Source of the DNA: Apostichopus japonicus
Taxonomy: Eukaryota; Echinodermata; Holothuroidea; Aspidochirotida; Stichopodidae
Direction of reading: 5' to 3'
Length of the DNA: 64,000 nucleotides
Assembly: GCF_037975245.1 (NCBI RefSeq)
Contig: NC_092569.1
Location: 20,996,001 to 21,060,000 of the forward strand
Made by a program: the position numbers and the translations under genes. Below the pieces are notes generated by a model that ran no database searches, was not told the DNA's origin, and worked only from the letters and a program-made list of their open reading frames with translations. Below, in pieces: positions 1 through 13,391 of the stretch (the first letter of the stretch is position 1; every line of letters begins with the position of its first letter).

Positions 1-3000
1 ATAGACGACCAATAGGGCAGCCAAGTCAATTGGACACCCCCCACCCCTCCCCGACCCTCCATCCCATTCAACAAGGATGAATACACATAACATCCTATGC
101 TTTCAAATATTTGATCCTAATGATAGCTCTAACCTACATATAGCTGCTTTCCCAGTTTCCCCCTCCAGCAACCCCCCCCCCCCTCCCTTTTGCCCAACAT
201 TATGGTTCCACATATGGGTGGAGCCTGTAAAAGTTGGACAAGATCATTTTCTACACTGATGCATTTGAGATTAAGCAGTTCATCAATTTGGAATGACATC
301 AAAACTTTGAAACGGTGAAAATAAGATGGTCAAAAATTAATATTAGACCGTTCATTAAATTCTCACACACATTATGGGGACCCTAATAGTTGAAAAAAAA
401 ACCTTTGACATTACATTTAATATACATCACCTTAATCTATGCTGTTGGAAATGGTAAAAAAAATCTTTCTCAAACAATAGGAGAAAGCCATAACAGTGTA
501 CATTCCTATTTTCTCTATAATATATCAAATTGTATGAATACAGCACATGCAACAGCATATATATTCTGATTAGGGCTTTCCAATCATCCCCACCCACTCA
601 TTCCCACTCAACTAGTGGAATGACATCAAAACATTATTTATACATAATATCACATTATTAGGGCGTTATGAGGGTCTGACCCTGTATACGGTACCTGATT
701 CCATAGTAACCCACACCACTTGCCCCATGCAATGATCTAGATAGAGTGATAGTGTACAAACTGTAATTTTCAGGACATATCAAACTTTACGTAGCAGGTA
801 GAAAAGCAAATAGACGACCAATAGGGCAGCCAAGTCAATTGGACACCCCCACCCCTCCCCGACCCTCCATCCCATTCAACAAGGATGAATACACATAAAA
901 TCCTATGCTTTCAAATATTTGATCCTAATGATAGCTCTAACCTACATATAGCTGCTTTCCCAGTTTCCCCCTTCAGCAATCCCCCCCCCCCCTTTTGCCC
1001 AACATTATGGTTCCACATATGGGTGGAGCCTGTAAAAGTTGGACAAGATCATTTTCTACACTGATGTATTTGAGATTAAGCAGTTCATCAATTTGGAATG
1101 ACATCAAAACTTTGAAACGGTGAAAATAAGATGGTCAAAAATTAATATTAGAATGTTCATTAAATTCTCACACACATTATGGGGACCCTAATAGTTGGAA
1201 AAAAACACCTTCTGCTTTACATTTAATATACATCACCTTAATCTATGCTGTTGGAAATGGTAAAAAAATCTTTCTCAAACAATAGGAGAAAGCCATAACA
1301 GTGTACATCCCTATTTTCTCTATGATATATCAAATTGTATGAATACAGCACATGCAACAGCATATATATTCTGATTAGGGCTTTCCAATCATCCCCACCC
1401 CTCATTCCCACTCAACTAGTGGAATGACATCAAAACATTATTTATACATAATATCACATTATTAGGGCGTTATGGAGGTCTGACCCTGTATACGGTACCT
1501 GATTCCATAGTAACCCACACCACTTGCCACATGCAATGATCTAGATAGAGTGATAGTGTACAAACTGTAATTATCAGGACATATCAAACTTTACGTAGCA
1601 GGTAGAAAAGCAAATAGACGACCAATAGGGCAGCCAAGTCAATTGGACACCCCCCACCCCTCCCCGACCCTCCATCCCATTCAACAAGGATGAATACACA
1701 TAACATCCTATGCTTTCAAATATTTGATCCTAATGATAGCTCTAACCTACATATAGCTGCTTTCCCAGTTTCCCCCTCCAGCAACCCCCCCCCCCTCCCT
1801 TTTGCCCAACATTATGGTTCCACATATGGGTGGAGCCTGTAAAAGTTGGACAAGATCATTTTCTACACTGATGCATTTGAGATTAAGCAGTTCATCAATT
1901 TGGAATGACATCAAAACTTTGAAACGGTGAAAATAAGATGGTCAAAAATTAATATTAGACCGTTCATTAAATTCTCACACACATTATGGGGACCCTAATA
2001 GTTGGAAAAAAAAAACTTCTACTTTACATTTAATATACATCACCTTAATCTATGCTGTTGGAAATGGTAAAAAAATCTTTCTCAAACAATAGGAGAAAGC
2101 CATAACAGTGTACATCCCTATTTTCTCTATAATATATCAAATTGTATGAATACAGCACATGCAACAGCATATATATTCTGATTAGGGCTTTCCAATCATA
2201 CCCACCCCTCATTCCCACTCAACTAGTGGAATGACATCAAAACATTATTTATACATAATATCACATTATTAGGGCGTTATGAGGGTCTGACCCTGTATAC
2301 GGTACCTGATTCCATAGTAACCCACACCACTTGCCCCATGCAATGATCTAGATAGAGTGATAGTGTACAAACTGTAATTTTCAGGACATATCAAACTTTA
2401 CGTAGCAGGTAGAAAAGCAAATAGACGACCAATAGGGCAGCCAAGTCAATTGGACACCCCCACCCCTCCCCGACCCTCCATCCCATTCAACAAGGATGAA
2501 TACACATAAAATCCTATGCTTTCAAATATTTGATCCTAATGATAGCTCTAACCTACATATAGCTGCTTTCCCAGTTTCCCCCTTCAGCAATCCCCCCCCC
2601 CCTTTTGCCCAACATTATGGTTCCACATATGGGTGGAGCCTGTAAAAGTTGGACAAGATCATTTTCTACACTGATGTATTTGAGATTAAGCAGTTCATCA
2701 ATTTGGAATGACATCAAAACTTTGAAACGGTGAAAATAAGATGGTCAAAAATTAATATTAGAATGTTCATTAAATTCTCACACACATTATGGGGACCCTA
2801 ATAGTTGCAAAAAAAAACCTTCTACTTTACATTTAATATACATCACCTTAATCTATGCTGTTGGAAATGGTAAAAAAATCTTTCTCAAACAATAGGAGAA
2901 AGCCATAACAGTGTACATCCCTATTTTCTCTATGATATATCAAATTGTATGAATACAGCCCATGCAACAGCATATATATTCTGATTAGGGCTTTCCAATC

Positions 3001-6000
3001 ATCCCAACCCCTCATTCCCACTCAACTAGTGGAATGACATCAAAACATTATTTATACATAATATCACATTATTAGGGCGTTATGGAGGTCTGACCCTGTA
3101 TACGGTACCTGATTCCATAGTAACCCACACCACTTGCCACATGCAATGATCTAGATAGAGTGATAGTGTACAAACTGTAATTTTCAGGACATATCAAACT
3201 TTACGTAGCAGGTAGAAAAGCAAATAGACGACCAATAGGGCAGCCAAGTCAATTGGACACCCCCCACCCCTCCCCGACCCTCCATCCCATTCAACAAGGA
3301 TGAATACACATAAAATCCTATGCTTTCAAATATTTGATCCTAATGATAGCTCTAACCTACATATAGCTGCTTTCCCAGTTTCCCCCTTCAGCAATCCCCC
3401 CCCCCCCCCTTTTGCCCAACATTATGGTTCCACATATGGGTGGAGCCTGTAAAAGTTGGACAAGATCATTTTCTACACTGATGTATTTGAGATTAAGCAG
3501 TTCATCAATTTGGAATGACATCAAAACTTTGAAACGGTGAAAATAAGATGGTCAAAAATTAATATTAGACTGTTCATTAATTCTCACACACATTATGGGG
3601 ACCCTAATAGTTGAAAAAAAAACCCTTTGACATTACATTTAATATACATCACCTTAATCTATGCTGTTGGAAATGGTAAAAAAAATCTTTCTCAAACAAT
3701 AGGAGAAAGCCATAACAGTGTACATCCCTATTTTCTCTATGATATATCAAATTGTATGAATACAGCACATGCAACAGCATATATATTCTGATTAGGGCTT
3801 TCCAATCATCCCCACCCCTCATTCCCACTCAACTAGTGAAATGACATCAAAACATTATTTATACATAATATCACATTATTAGGGCGTTATGGAGGTCTGA
3901 CCCTGTATACGGTACCTGATTCCATAGTAACCCACACCACTTGCCACATGCAATGATCTAGATAGAGTGATAGTGTACAAACTGTAATTATCAGGACATA
4001 TCAAACTTTACGTAGCAGGTAGAAAAGCAAATAGACGACCAATAGGGCAGCCAAGTCAATTGGACACCCCCCACCCCTCCCCGACCCTCCATCCCATTCA
4101 ACAAGGATGAATACACATAAAATCCTATGCTTTCAAATATTTGATCCTAATGATAGCTCTAACCTACATATAGCTGCTTTCCCAGTTTCCCCCTCCAGCA
4201 ACCCCCCCCCCCTCCCTTTTGCCCAACATTATGGTTCCACATATGGGTGGAGCCTGTAAAAGTTGGACAAGATCATTTTCTACACTGATGCATTTGAGAT
4301 TAAGCAGTTCATCAATTTGGAATGACATCAAAACTTTGAAACGGTGAAAATAAGATGGTCAAAAATTAATATTAGACTGTTCATTAAATTCTCACACACA
4401 TTATGGGGACCCTAATAGTTGGAAAAAAAAACCTTCTACTTTACATTTAATATACATCACCTTAATCTATGCTGTTGGAAATGGTAAAAAAATCTTTCTC
4501 AAACAATAGGAGAAAGCCATAACAGTGTACATCCCTATTTTCTCTATGATATATCAAATTGTATGAATACAGCACATGCAACAGCATATATATTCTGATT
4601 AGGGCTTTCCAATCATCCCCACCCCTCATTCCCACTCAACTAGTGGAATGACATCAAAACATTATTTATACATAATATCACATTATTAGGGCGTTATGGA
4701 GGTCTGACCCTGTATACGGTACCTGATTCCATAGTAACCCACACCACTTGCCACATGCAATGATCTAGATAGAGTGATAGTGTACAAACTGTAATTTTCA
4801 GGACATATCAAACTTTACGTAGCAGGTAGAAAAGCAAATAGACGACCAATAGGGCAGCCAAGTCAATTGGACACCCCCACCCCTCCCCGACCCTCCATCC
4901 CATTCAACAAGGATGAATACACATAAAATCCTATGCTTTCAAATATTTGATCCTAATGATAGCTCTAACCTACATATAGCTGCTTTCCCAGTTTCCCCCT
5001 CCAGCAACCCCCCCTCCCTTTTGCCCCACATGATGGTTCCACATATGGGTGGAGCCTGTAAAAGTTGGACAAGGTTATTTTCTACACTGATGTATTTGAG
5101 ATTAAGCAGTTCATCAATTTGGAATGACAACAAAACTTATAGTACCTTATAGTACCTGTATAGGGTACCTAATTCCATAGTAACCCACACCACTTGACAT
5201 ATGCAATGAGCTAGATAGAGTGATAGTGTACAAACTGTAATTTTCAGGACATATCAAACTTTACGTAGCAGGGAGAAAAGCAAATAGACGACCAAGAGGG
5301 CAGCCAAGTCAATTGGACCCCTCCCCGACCCTCCATCCCATTCACCAAGGATGAATACACATAAAATCCTATGCTTTCAAATATTTGATAATCATGATAG
5401 CTCTAACCTACATATAGCTGCTTTCCCAGTTTCCCCCTCCAGCAACACCCCCCCCCTTTTGCCCCACATGATGGTTCCACATATGGGTGGAGCCTGTAAA
5501 TGTTGGACAAGGTAATTTTCTACACTGTTGTATTTGAGATTAAGCAGTTCACCAATTTGGAATGACATCAAAACTTTGAAACGGTGAAAATAAGATGGTC
5601 AAAAATTAATATTAGACTGTTCATTAAATTCTCACACACATTATGGGGACCCTAATAGTTGGAAAAAAAACCTTCTACTTTACATTTAATATACATCACC
5701 TTAATCTATGCTGTTGGAAATGGTAAAAAAATCTTTCTCAAACAATAGGAGAAAGCCATAACAGTGTACATCCCTATTTTCTCTATAATATATCAAATTG
5801 TATGAATACAGCACATGCAAAAGCATATATATTCTGATTAGGGCTTTCCAATCATCCCCACCCCTCATTCCCACTCAACTAGTGGATTGCCATCAAAACA
5901 TTATTTATACATAATATCACAATATTAGGGCGTTATGGAGGTCTGACCCTGTATTCGGTACCTGATTCCATAGTAACCCACACCACTTGCCACATGCAAT

Positions 6001-9000
6001 GAGCTAGATAGAGTGATAGTGTACAAACTGTAATTTTCAGGACATATCAAACTTTACGTAGCAGGGAGAAAAGCAAATAGACGACCAATAGGGCAGCCAA
6101 GTCAATTGGACACCCCCACCCCTCCCCGACCCTCCATCCCATTCAACAAGGATGAATACACATAATATCCTATGCTTTCAAATATTTGATCCTAATGATA
6201 GCTCTAACCTACATATAGCTGCTTTCCCAGTTTCCCCTCCAGCAACCCCCCCCCCCCGCCTTCTGCCCCACATGATGGTTCCACATATGGGTGGAGCCTG
6301 TAAAAGTTGGACAAGGTAATTTCTACACGGATGTATTTGAGATTAAGCAGTTCACCAATTTGGAATGACATCAAAACTTTGAAACGGTGAAAATAAGATG
6401 GTCAAAAATTAATATTAGAATGTTCATTAAATTCTCACACACATTATGGGGACCCTAATAGTTGAAAAAAAAACCTTCGACATTACATTTAATATACATC
6501 ACCTTAATCTATGCAATTGGAAATGGTAAAAAAAAATCTTTCTCAAACAATAGGAGAAAGCCATAACAGTGTACATCCCTATTTTCTCTATGATATATCA
6601 AATTGTATGAATGTAGCACATGCAACAGCATATATTCTGATTAGGGCTTTCCAATCATCCCCACCCCTGATTCCCACTCAACTAGTGGAATGACATCAAA
6701 ACATTATTTATACATAATATCACAATATTAGGGCGTTATGGAGGTCTGACCCTGTATTCGGTACCTGATTCCATAGTAACCCACACCACTTGCCACATGC
6801 AATGAGCTAGATAGAGTGATAGTGTACAAACTGTAATTTTCAGGACATATCAAACTTTACGTAGCAGGGAGAAAAGCAAATAGACGACCAAGAGGGCAGC
6901 CAAGTCAACTGGACCCCCCTCACCCCTCCCCGACCCTCCATCCCATTCAACAAGGATGAATACACATAATATCCTATGCTTTCAAATATTTGATCCTAAC
7001 GATAGCTCTAACCTACATATAGCTGCTTTCCCAGTTTCCCCTCCAGCAACCCCCCCCCCCCCGCCTTCTGCCCCACATGATGGTTCCACATATGGGTGGA
7101 GCCTGTAAAAGTTGGACAAGGTAATTTTCTACACGGATGTATTTGAGATTAAGCAGTTCACCAATTTGGAATGACATCAAAACTTTGAAACGGTGAAAAT
7201 AAGATGGTCAAAAATTAATATTAGAATGTTCATTAAATTCTCACACACATTATGGGGACCCTAATAGTTGAAAAAAAAAAACCTTCGACATTACATTTAA
7301 TATACATCACCTTAATCTATGCTGTTGGAAATGGTAAAAAAAATCTTTCTCAAACAATAGGAGAAAGCCATAACAGTGTACATCCCTATTTTCTCTATAA
7401 TATATCAAATTGTATGAATGTAGCACATGCAACAGCATATATTCTGATTAGGGCTTTCCAATCATCCCCACCCCTGATTCCCACTCAACTAGTGGAATGA
7501 CATCAAAACATTATTTATACATAATATCACAATATTAGGGCGTTATGGAGGTCTGACCCTGTATTCGGTACCTGATTCCATAGTAACCCACACCACTTGC
7601 CACATGCAATGAGCTAGATAGAGTGATAGTGTACAAACTGTCATTTTCAGGACATATCAAACTTTACGTAGCAGGGAGAAAAGCAAATAGACGACCAATA
7701 GGGCAGCCAAGTCAATTGGACCCCCCTCACCCCTCCCCGACCCTCCATCCCATTCAACAAGGATGAATACACATTACATCCTATGCTTTCAAATATTTGA
7801 TCCTAATGATAGCTCTAACCTACATATAGCTGCTTTCCCAGTTTCCTCCTCCAGCAACCCCCCCCCCCTTTTGCCCTACATGATGGTTCCACATGTGGGT
7901 GGAGCCTGTAAAAGTTGGACAAGGAAATTTTATACACTGATGTATTTGAGATTAAGCAGTTCACCAATTTGGAATGACATCAAAACTTTGAAATGGTGAA
8001 AATAAGATGGTCAAAAATTAATATTAGACTGTTCATTAAATTCTCACACACATTATGGGGACCCTAATAGTTGGAAAAAAAAACCTTCGACATTACATTT
8101 AATATACATCACCTTAATCTATGCTGTTGGAAATGGTAAAATAAATCTTTCTCAAACAATAGGAAAAAGCCATAACAGTGTACATCCCTATTTTCTCTAT
8201 AATATATCAAATTGTATGAATGTAGCACATGCAACAGCATATATTCTGATTAGGGCTTTCCAATCATCCCCACCCCTCATTTCAGCTCAATTAGTGGAAT
8301 GACATCAAAACATTATTTATACATAATATCACAATATTAGGACGTTATGGAGGTCTGACCCTGTATACGGTACCTGATTCCATAGTAACCCGCACCACTT
8401 GCCACATGCAATGAGCTAGATAGTGTGATAGTGTTCAAACTGTAATTTTCAAGACATATCAAACTTTACGTAGCAAGGAGAAAAGCAAATAGACGACCAA
8501 GAGGGCAGCCAAGTCAATTGGACCCCCCCACCCCTCCCCGACCCTCCATCCCATTCAACAAGGATGAATACACATAAAATCCTATGCTTTCAAATATTTG
8601 ATCCTAATGATAGCTCTAACCTACATATAGCTGCTTTCCCAGTTTCCCCCTCCAGCAACCCCCCCCCCACAACTTCTGCCCCACATGATGGTTCCACATA
8701 TGGGTGGACCCTGTAAATGTTGGACAAGGTAATTTTCTACACGGATGTATTTGAGATTAAGCAGTTCACCAATTTGGAATGACATCAAAACTTTGAAACG
8801 GTGAAAATAAGATGGTCAAAAATTAATATTAGACTGTTCATTAAATTCTCACACACATTGGGACCCTAATAGTTGAAAAAAAACCCTTCTGCATTACATT
8901 TAATATACATCACCTTAATCTATGATGTTGGAAATGGTAAAAAAAATTCTTTCTCGAACAATAGGAGAAAGCCATAACAGTGTACATCCCTATTTTCTCT

Positions 9001-9020
9001 ATAATATATCAGATTGTATG
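1..9020. repeat. Satellite array, ~805-bp units
   Basis: Tandem array already running at the window start. Each unit opens with ATAGACGACCAATAGGGCAG. Starts are at 1, 810, 1614, 2421, 3224, 4031, 4838, 5284, 6077, 6880, 7687 and 8489, so units are 793-809 bp except the 446-bp unit at 4838-5283. The last unit stops near 9020. Every unit carries a poly-C/CCT tract about 165 bp in and two copies of TGGAATGACATCAAAAC some 330 bp apart. No unit has a convincing reading frame; the 60-80-codon frames present simply recur with the repeat. Units nearer the 9-kb edge are more divergent than those at the left, as expected of an array homogenised away from its border. Confidence 0.95.
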
Positions 9021-9082
9021 ACTTTTGTACACTGTCGTGCTGGAGATGGTTGGGAAAGTGACATAGGAGCCCTATTTAGACC

Positions 9083-9460
9083 ATTTTATGTAGCAAATGC
9101 TACATTTCTGTAGTTTGATATGTCTTTGAAACTACAGATTGTACACTGTTTTGAAGTTCATTGCATGGGGCAGGTGGAATGGGCCCATGGGGAATCAGGT
9201 ACTTCATACTTCGAGTACTTTATTCAGGGTTTGACATTTCATAATGGCCTAATATTTCAATGTTAATGTCTATTTAATGCTTTGATGTCATTCCACTTGT
9301 TGATTGGAAATGGGGGATAAGGTGACCACCCAATTAAGCTATATGCTGTTGCATATGCTAGATCTATAAAGTTTGGCATGCCTTGGAAAGTACACTACCT
9401 TTTAACCTTTTCCCCTATTCTTTGTTAAATATTTTATCATATTCTCACATAGATATTGTT
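9083..9460 (-). repeat. Diverged inverted partial satellite copy
   Basis: Read on the minus strand this stretch follows the satellite unit in order. Recognisable blocks are GTTTGATATGTC near 9113, TCATTGCATGGGGCAGGTGG near 9160, TTTGATGTCATTCCACTTGT near 9283 and TATATGCTGTTGCAT near 9340, then a weaker match to the (C)CCTATT(G/C)TTTG block to about 9460. Identity is clearly lower than between array units. The forward array and this inverted copy flank about 60 bp (9021-9082) not obviously from the satellite. Confidence 0.75.
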
Positions 9461-11449
9461 TTTCTGCTCTCTTACAGACAAGGGCTGGCTGTCTGGCACA
9501 GTACTATCATATAAATGCTCAAGTTGGTATATCAAGGCTGCTTGGTTCCATATTATATAATGTTGTGTTGGGACCTCCGGATATGAAATAAACATGTTCT
9601 TGGATTTTGTCAGCTGGGTTGGTTTCAAGCAATCAATTCTTGCATAGTGGATATGTCAGCACTATAGCAACAGATCATACTGATTGGTGAAGTTCAGCTC
9701 TATGCACAATATTCATTTCAGAGAATCTTTGTTTCTTGTGTTCAGTTCTTTGATTATCATACATTTTGGAGACCATTGAGCACATTGTATTATATCACCA
9801 TGCATTGATCTTGATATTATGTTGATGTTTATTAAACTGAGATGGTATGTGTTTGAGGAGTTTTAGTACTAAAGAAAATTTTATGATGCAAGAGAAAGGC
9901 ATAATTAGAAAATTTACAAAACATTTGTGAACATCATACTTTGTCAATGTGACAGGAAGATTAGCTATGATGAAATATAATATATACCATACCATATATT
10001 ATACCAGTGAAAATTATACTTTTTTAAAGATAAAGTGATGTACTGTTGATATTTGTCTTGAAACAGTTCCATATGTATGGACAAATCTGTTGCAATGTAG
10101 ATACATAGGGTGCATCATATGCCAAGAATTGAATAAAATTCTACTGTATATATCTACAAGCTGACACCTATTAATGCATTTTCATTATGTAACCCTCTAC
10201 TTCCTCTACAATATCTGTAATATCCTCTCTATGTTTCCACACAGTTGTATAAAAGCTCTTCTTTGGTTTTTTTTGTGCTACTATTTTACAGGGCACGAAG
10301 GGTGTTGTTTTGGCTGTGTTTTTTCCAAGGAGGAAGGTGGATTACCCCCCTCCCCCCGGTTCCCCACCTTCACCTTATGCTGAAATTATCCCCCTATTTT
10401 GAATCAAATTTAGTCAAGTGGTGATGCCAACCAACATGGAGTGTTTGAACAGCAGCTTGGTTTTGAACTGTTATTTAGGTAAACAGTTCAATTAAATGTT
10501 TCCTGTGTGGGAGAGGACAAAGGTGCCCACTTAAGGCTTGGAAAAGTTGGCCAGTATTGTTATCCTATATTTACCATTGCATTCTTTCAAAATTGCATGG
10601 AATTAAAATTTGAGGGATGTATCAGGAAATAAGTTCCATATGCAACAAACCAATATATGGCATCCTTCCATGACAATTGTGAAATGCCAGATGTCTTTTT
10701 CAATCATTATGCCTCCTCCTCCTCCACTCCCCCCCCCCCCTTCCTCCACCCCAGAAATTACTTCCAATAACACTATGGAATATAATTACATTGGTAATGA
10801 TTAAAATTATGTGGCTTGAAGTGTTTTTTTTTTCATTTTTCGATATCAACCTTTCTGCAAAATCTATAATGTGTCCCTAATGATCATTATTTGAAGTAAC
10901 ACACTATTTTCCCCATCATACCCCCTTCGGCATCCCAGGAATGGATAATAAGCACATTTCGATCATGAACAGTTAGAAGTAGTGCTTCTCAAATGATATC
11001 CAGCTGATACCAGTTTCAAACAAGTCTGTGGCCAACTCACTTGTCATGTGTGAAGTAATTTTTTCCCTCATCACCCCCCCTTCCCCTTCCCCATGATATA
11101 CTGACAATGGTACAGAAGCATGCTACATTGATTATGATTGAAATAACAAACTTCCAGTGAGGTCCCCATAAACCAATTCAGTGTGTGTTAAGTCAGTAGT
11201 GAGTCCCCACAAGTAATGTGGAATGTCTTGTATAGTAACACTATAACAAAAGTAAATAAAAACATAAATAATACCTAACTTAATTTTGGATGGAAAGGTC
11301 ATTACAAATTCAAAGTTTGAAGCCTCTGTGATCATTGTAACTAACGGTCCCCATAATGATAGCCAAAAGGTTGAGTCCCCGTAAACCACCTTACGCCTGT
11401 ATGCGTGTGTATGTGGGTGTGTATGTGTGTGTTTGACAGACCATCTTAC
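9461..11449. other. Intergenic, no gene recognised
   Basis: No gene recognised. There are C-rich tracts near 10346, 10725 and 11070 and a GT-rich stretch at 11401-11435 beside the gene A splice donor. Short frames here show no known motif, no Cys pattern and no flanking splice context. A downstream exon of gene A was looked for on the minus strand and not found. Confidence 0.5.
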
Positions 11450-12313
11450 CGGGATGACATTGTAAGTGTTATGGTAGCATCCACACTGGTTTGGATTCAC
11501 ACAATCACCACCTTTCATCAAATATCCACTAGGACAAATGCAGGCGTCTTGCCCGGAACAATTATTGTAGCAGCCAAACAAACCATCGGGATCTTCACAA
11601 GTGAACTCACAGGTACAAGTCATCCACTGCATATTAGTGGGACAGGATTCCGGAGTACTCATCACTGCAAGGAATGATCGGGTAGAAAACAATATTAAAC
11701 GCAATTCTTATACATTAATTAGTAATGCATGGGAATGAAGGGCTTCTAGTTGATTTACATATGAAAAAGAATAAAATGTCGTGACCGATACCACTCGCAT
11801 ATGAAATATTTCTCTGTCGATCTAGTCAGATTATTGCTACTTTAGATCGACTGAAAAATAATAAGCTTACAGCTTACAGTCTGAAGTACAATCGCTTCCT
11901 ACTCGTTTAAGTATCAATTAGAAAACATGGGTGTTAATTAATCCAGTACACCAAGTAGGCCATGCAAACTGATTGTATGTATAGAGGTTTGAAACCAGTA
12001 AGGTGTTCATTCCATTGCAGGGTGTTATCACCTGTATCGAGCAATGATTGTTCTGTTTTCGTAACAAATGTTGCCTCACTCTAGAGATCCAATATGTTAC
12101 TAACCAACTCGGAACTATTTGTAGATCTTAAGGCTGGGTCTCGAAAGAGCTAACTTGAAGAGACTATATTAAATGAAATGGAAATAAACAACCAAATGTG
12201 TATAGATATTTATATATATACTTACTCATTGCGGTTGCAAATGTGTTGAAAGGTCCATTGGCTACTAAGAAGTGCAGCAAAACAAACCAATAAATCGTTG
12301 TAACAGCCGACAT
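11450..12313 (-). CDS. Gene A, 5' part: signal peptide exon plus TIL-domain exon
   Basis: Exon 1 is 12313-12226. It starts with ATG, encodes a hydrophobic leader (MSAVTTIYWFVLLHFLVANG...) and ends phase 1 at A|GTAAGT. Exon 2 is 11664-11450, after a TTGCAG acceptor and before G|GTAAGA. It completes the codon and encodes a trypsin-inhibitor-like Cys-rich (TIL) domain of ten cysteines, starting CPTNMQW and including CTCEFTC, ACICPSGY and CGCY. Exon boundaries and phases match the TIL exons of genes B, D and E, but the Ser/Thr-rich exons are absent; the intron is only 561 bp. In other animals TIL domains are protease-inhibitor folds or parts of larger extracellular proteins. Downstream exons were not found, so the gene either continues across the satellite or is truncated. 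The frame is open and both splice sites are good. Confidence 0.65.
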
Positions 12314-13349
12314 ACTCTTCTGTATAACTTCTTTGTTACAATAAAAATGACCTGGCCTCTTTTACTTTCGCTTAAAACGCCATAGATCAACGAACGCGAA
12401 CATTGTCTAACTGAATGAGAAAAACCAATAACTTGTATTTCAACATTTAACAATTACCGACGCAAAGTAAGACATCTATTGTTGATTCCCCTACAACAAA
12501 AACAAAACAAAGTTTAGACTTCCTGTTACCAATATACTGATGATACATTTGATTCAGTGAACGATCTCTTCTTTGTGGTATGCAAGAGACGGAATAAACG
12601 TAAATATATCAACAGAACACGGAAGTTGTATTATTTGACAACTTACAACACAACGTAGTATCCCTATTCTTGTTCATCAGATGAAAAACTGTATCTGTGA
12701 TGAATTCACCGTTAGAAACTGTTTGTTCTTGTCTTCTGAATGATATTGATTTGCTGATAAATATTCATGTCTCTTTACTATTTTGCTTAAAGTTTCTCCA
12801 TTTTGGGATAATGATTATCTTGAAATGCACATATAAAATCGTTAGCAATTAGTTGCTCACAACGTTGCTGGGTTTGGAAGATATGGATGTATTGATGACT
12901 TTTTTTGTGCGAAATACTATTGCAAAAATAAAGCCTAACAACAGAAAGTAACGAAACAAAAGCAAAAGCAAAATGTTGTGTTCCGGTAAGTAATGGAGGT
13001 CGATTATTCGTTATGGATTTTAATAGTGATGAACTCTAAATGAAATTGGAATAGAAAATAGTGTCAATGAGAAACAAGAACATACTGACTTCGACAAAAT
13101 GAAAACATTGCTATTGTTAACAATGAAAGCAAATTCCTGAACGAAGAAACAGGAGTATAAGCAAAGATTACGCTATACACAGAGATAATCAAGTACAGAG
13201 TGGGAAATTATGTCTAGTTTACCAACCGTAAAAGGATAGCTAACAAAGACTTTTAAGTTTTAGAAAAAAAGAAGAAAATAGGTACAGAGCCAAACAAACA
13301 ATACGTTTAACTGTAACCTTCGCTTGTTTATTGATGTGTAAAAGTAAGT
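12314..13349. other. Upstream flank of gene A, no gene seen
   Basis: AT-rich DNA upstream of the gene A start. No convincing TATA box, CDS or RNA gene was seen. From about 13260 it grades into remnants that include the hammerhead-like motif. Confidence 0.4.
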
Positions 13350-13391
13350 TGGCCTGACGTTTCGATCCTAGTAGGATCTTCTTCAGAGGCT
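13350..13391 (-). ncRNA. Hammerhead-like ribozyme motif (Penelope type)
   Basis: On the minus strand the order is GCCT, CTGAAGA, A, GATCC-TACTA-GGATC, GAAAC, GTC, AGGC. CTGAAGA fits the hammerhead core CUGANGA. GATCC/GGATC makes a 5-bp stem II and GAAA is the second core segment. Stem III is one C-G pair before the GUC cleavage triplet. GCCT pairs with AGGC as stem I. One extra A lies between the core and stem II, so activity is uncertain. Minimal type I hammerheads with very short stem III are known from Penelope-like elements. The phrase TTGTTTATTGATGTGT recurs about 175 bp away, consistent with a decayed repeat. Confidence 0.5.

Noticed and set aside
1..9020. Hammerhead in the satellite (CTGATG and GAAACGG present)
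   Set aside because: The core is CTGATGC or CTGATGT rather than CTGANGA, and the distance and stems to GAAAC do not fit.
77..9113. Repeated 60-82-codon frames in the satellite
   Set aside because: They recur only because the unit recurs, are broken by small indels between units and have no recognised motif.
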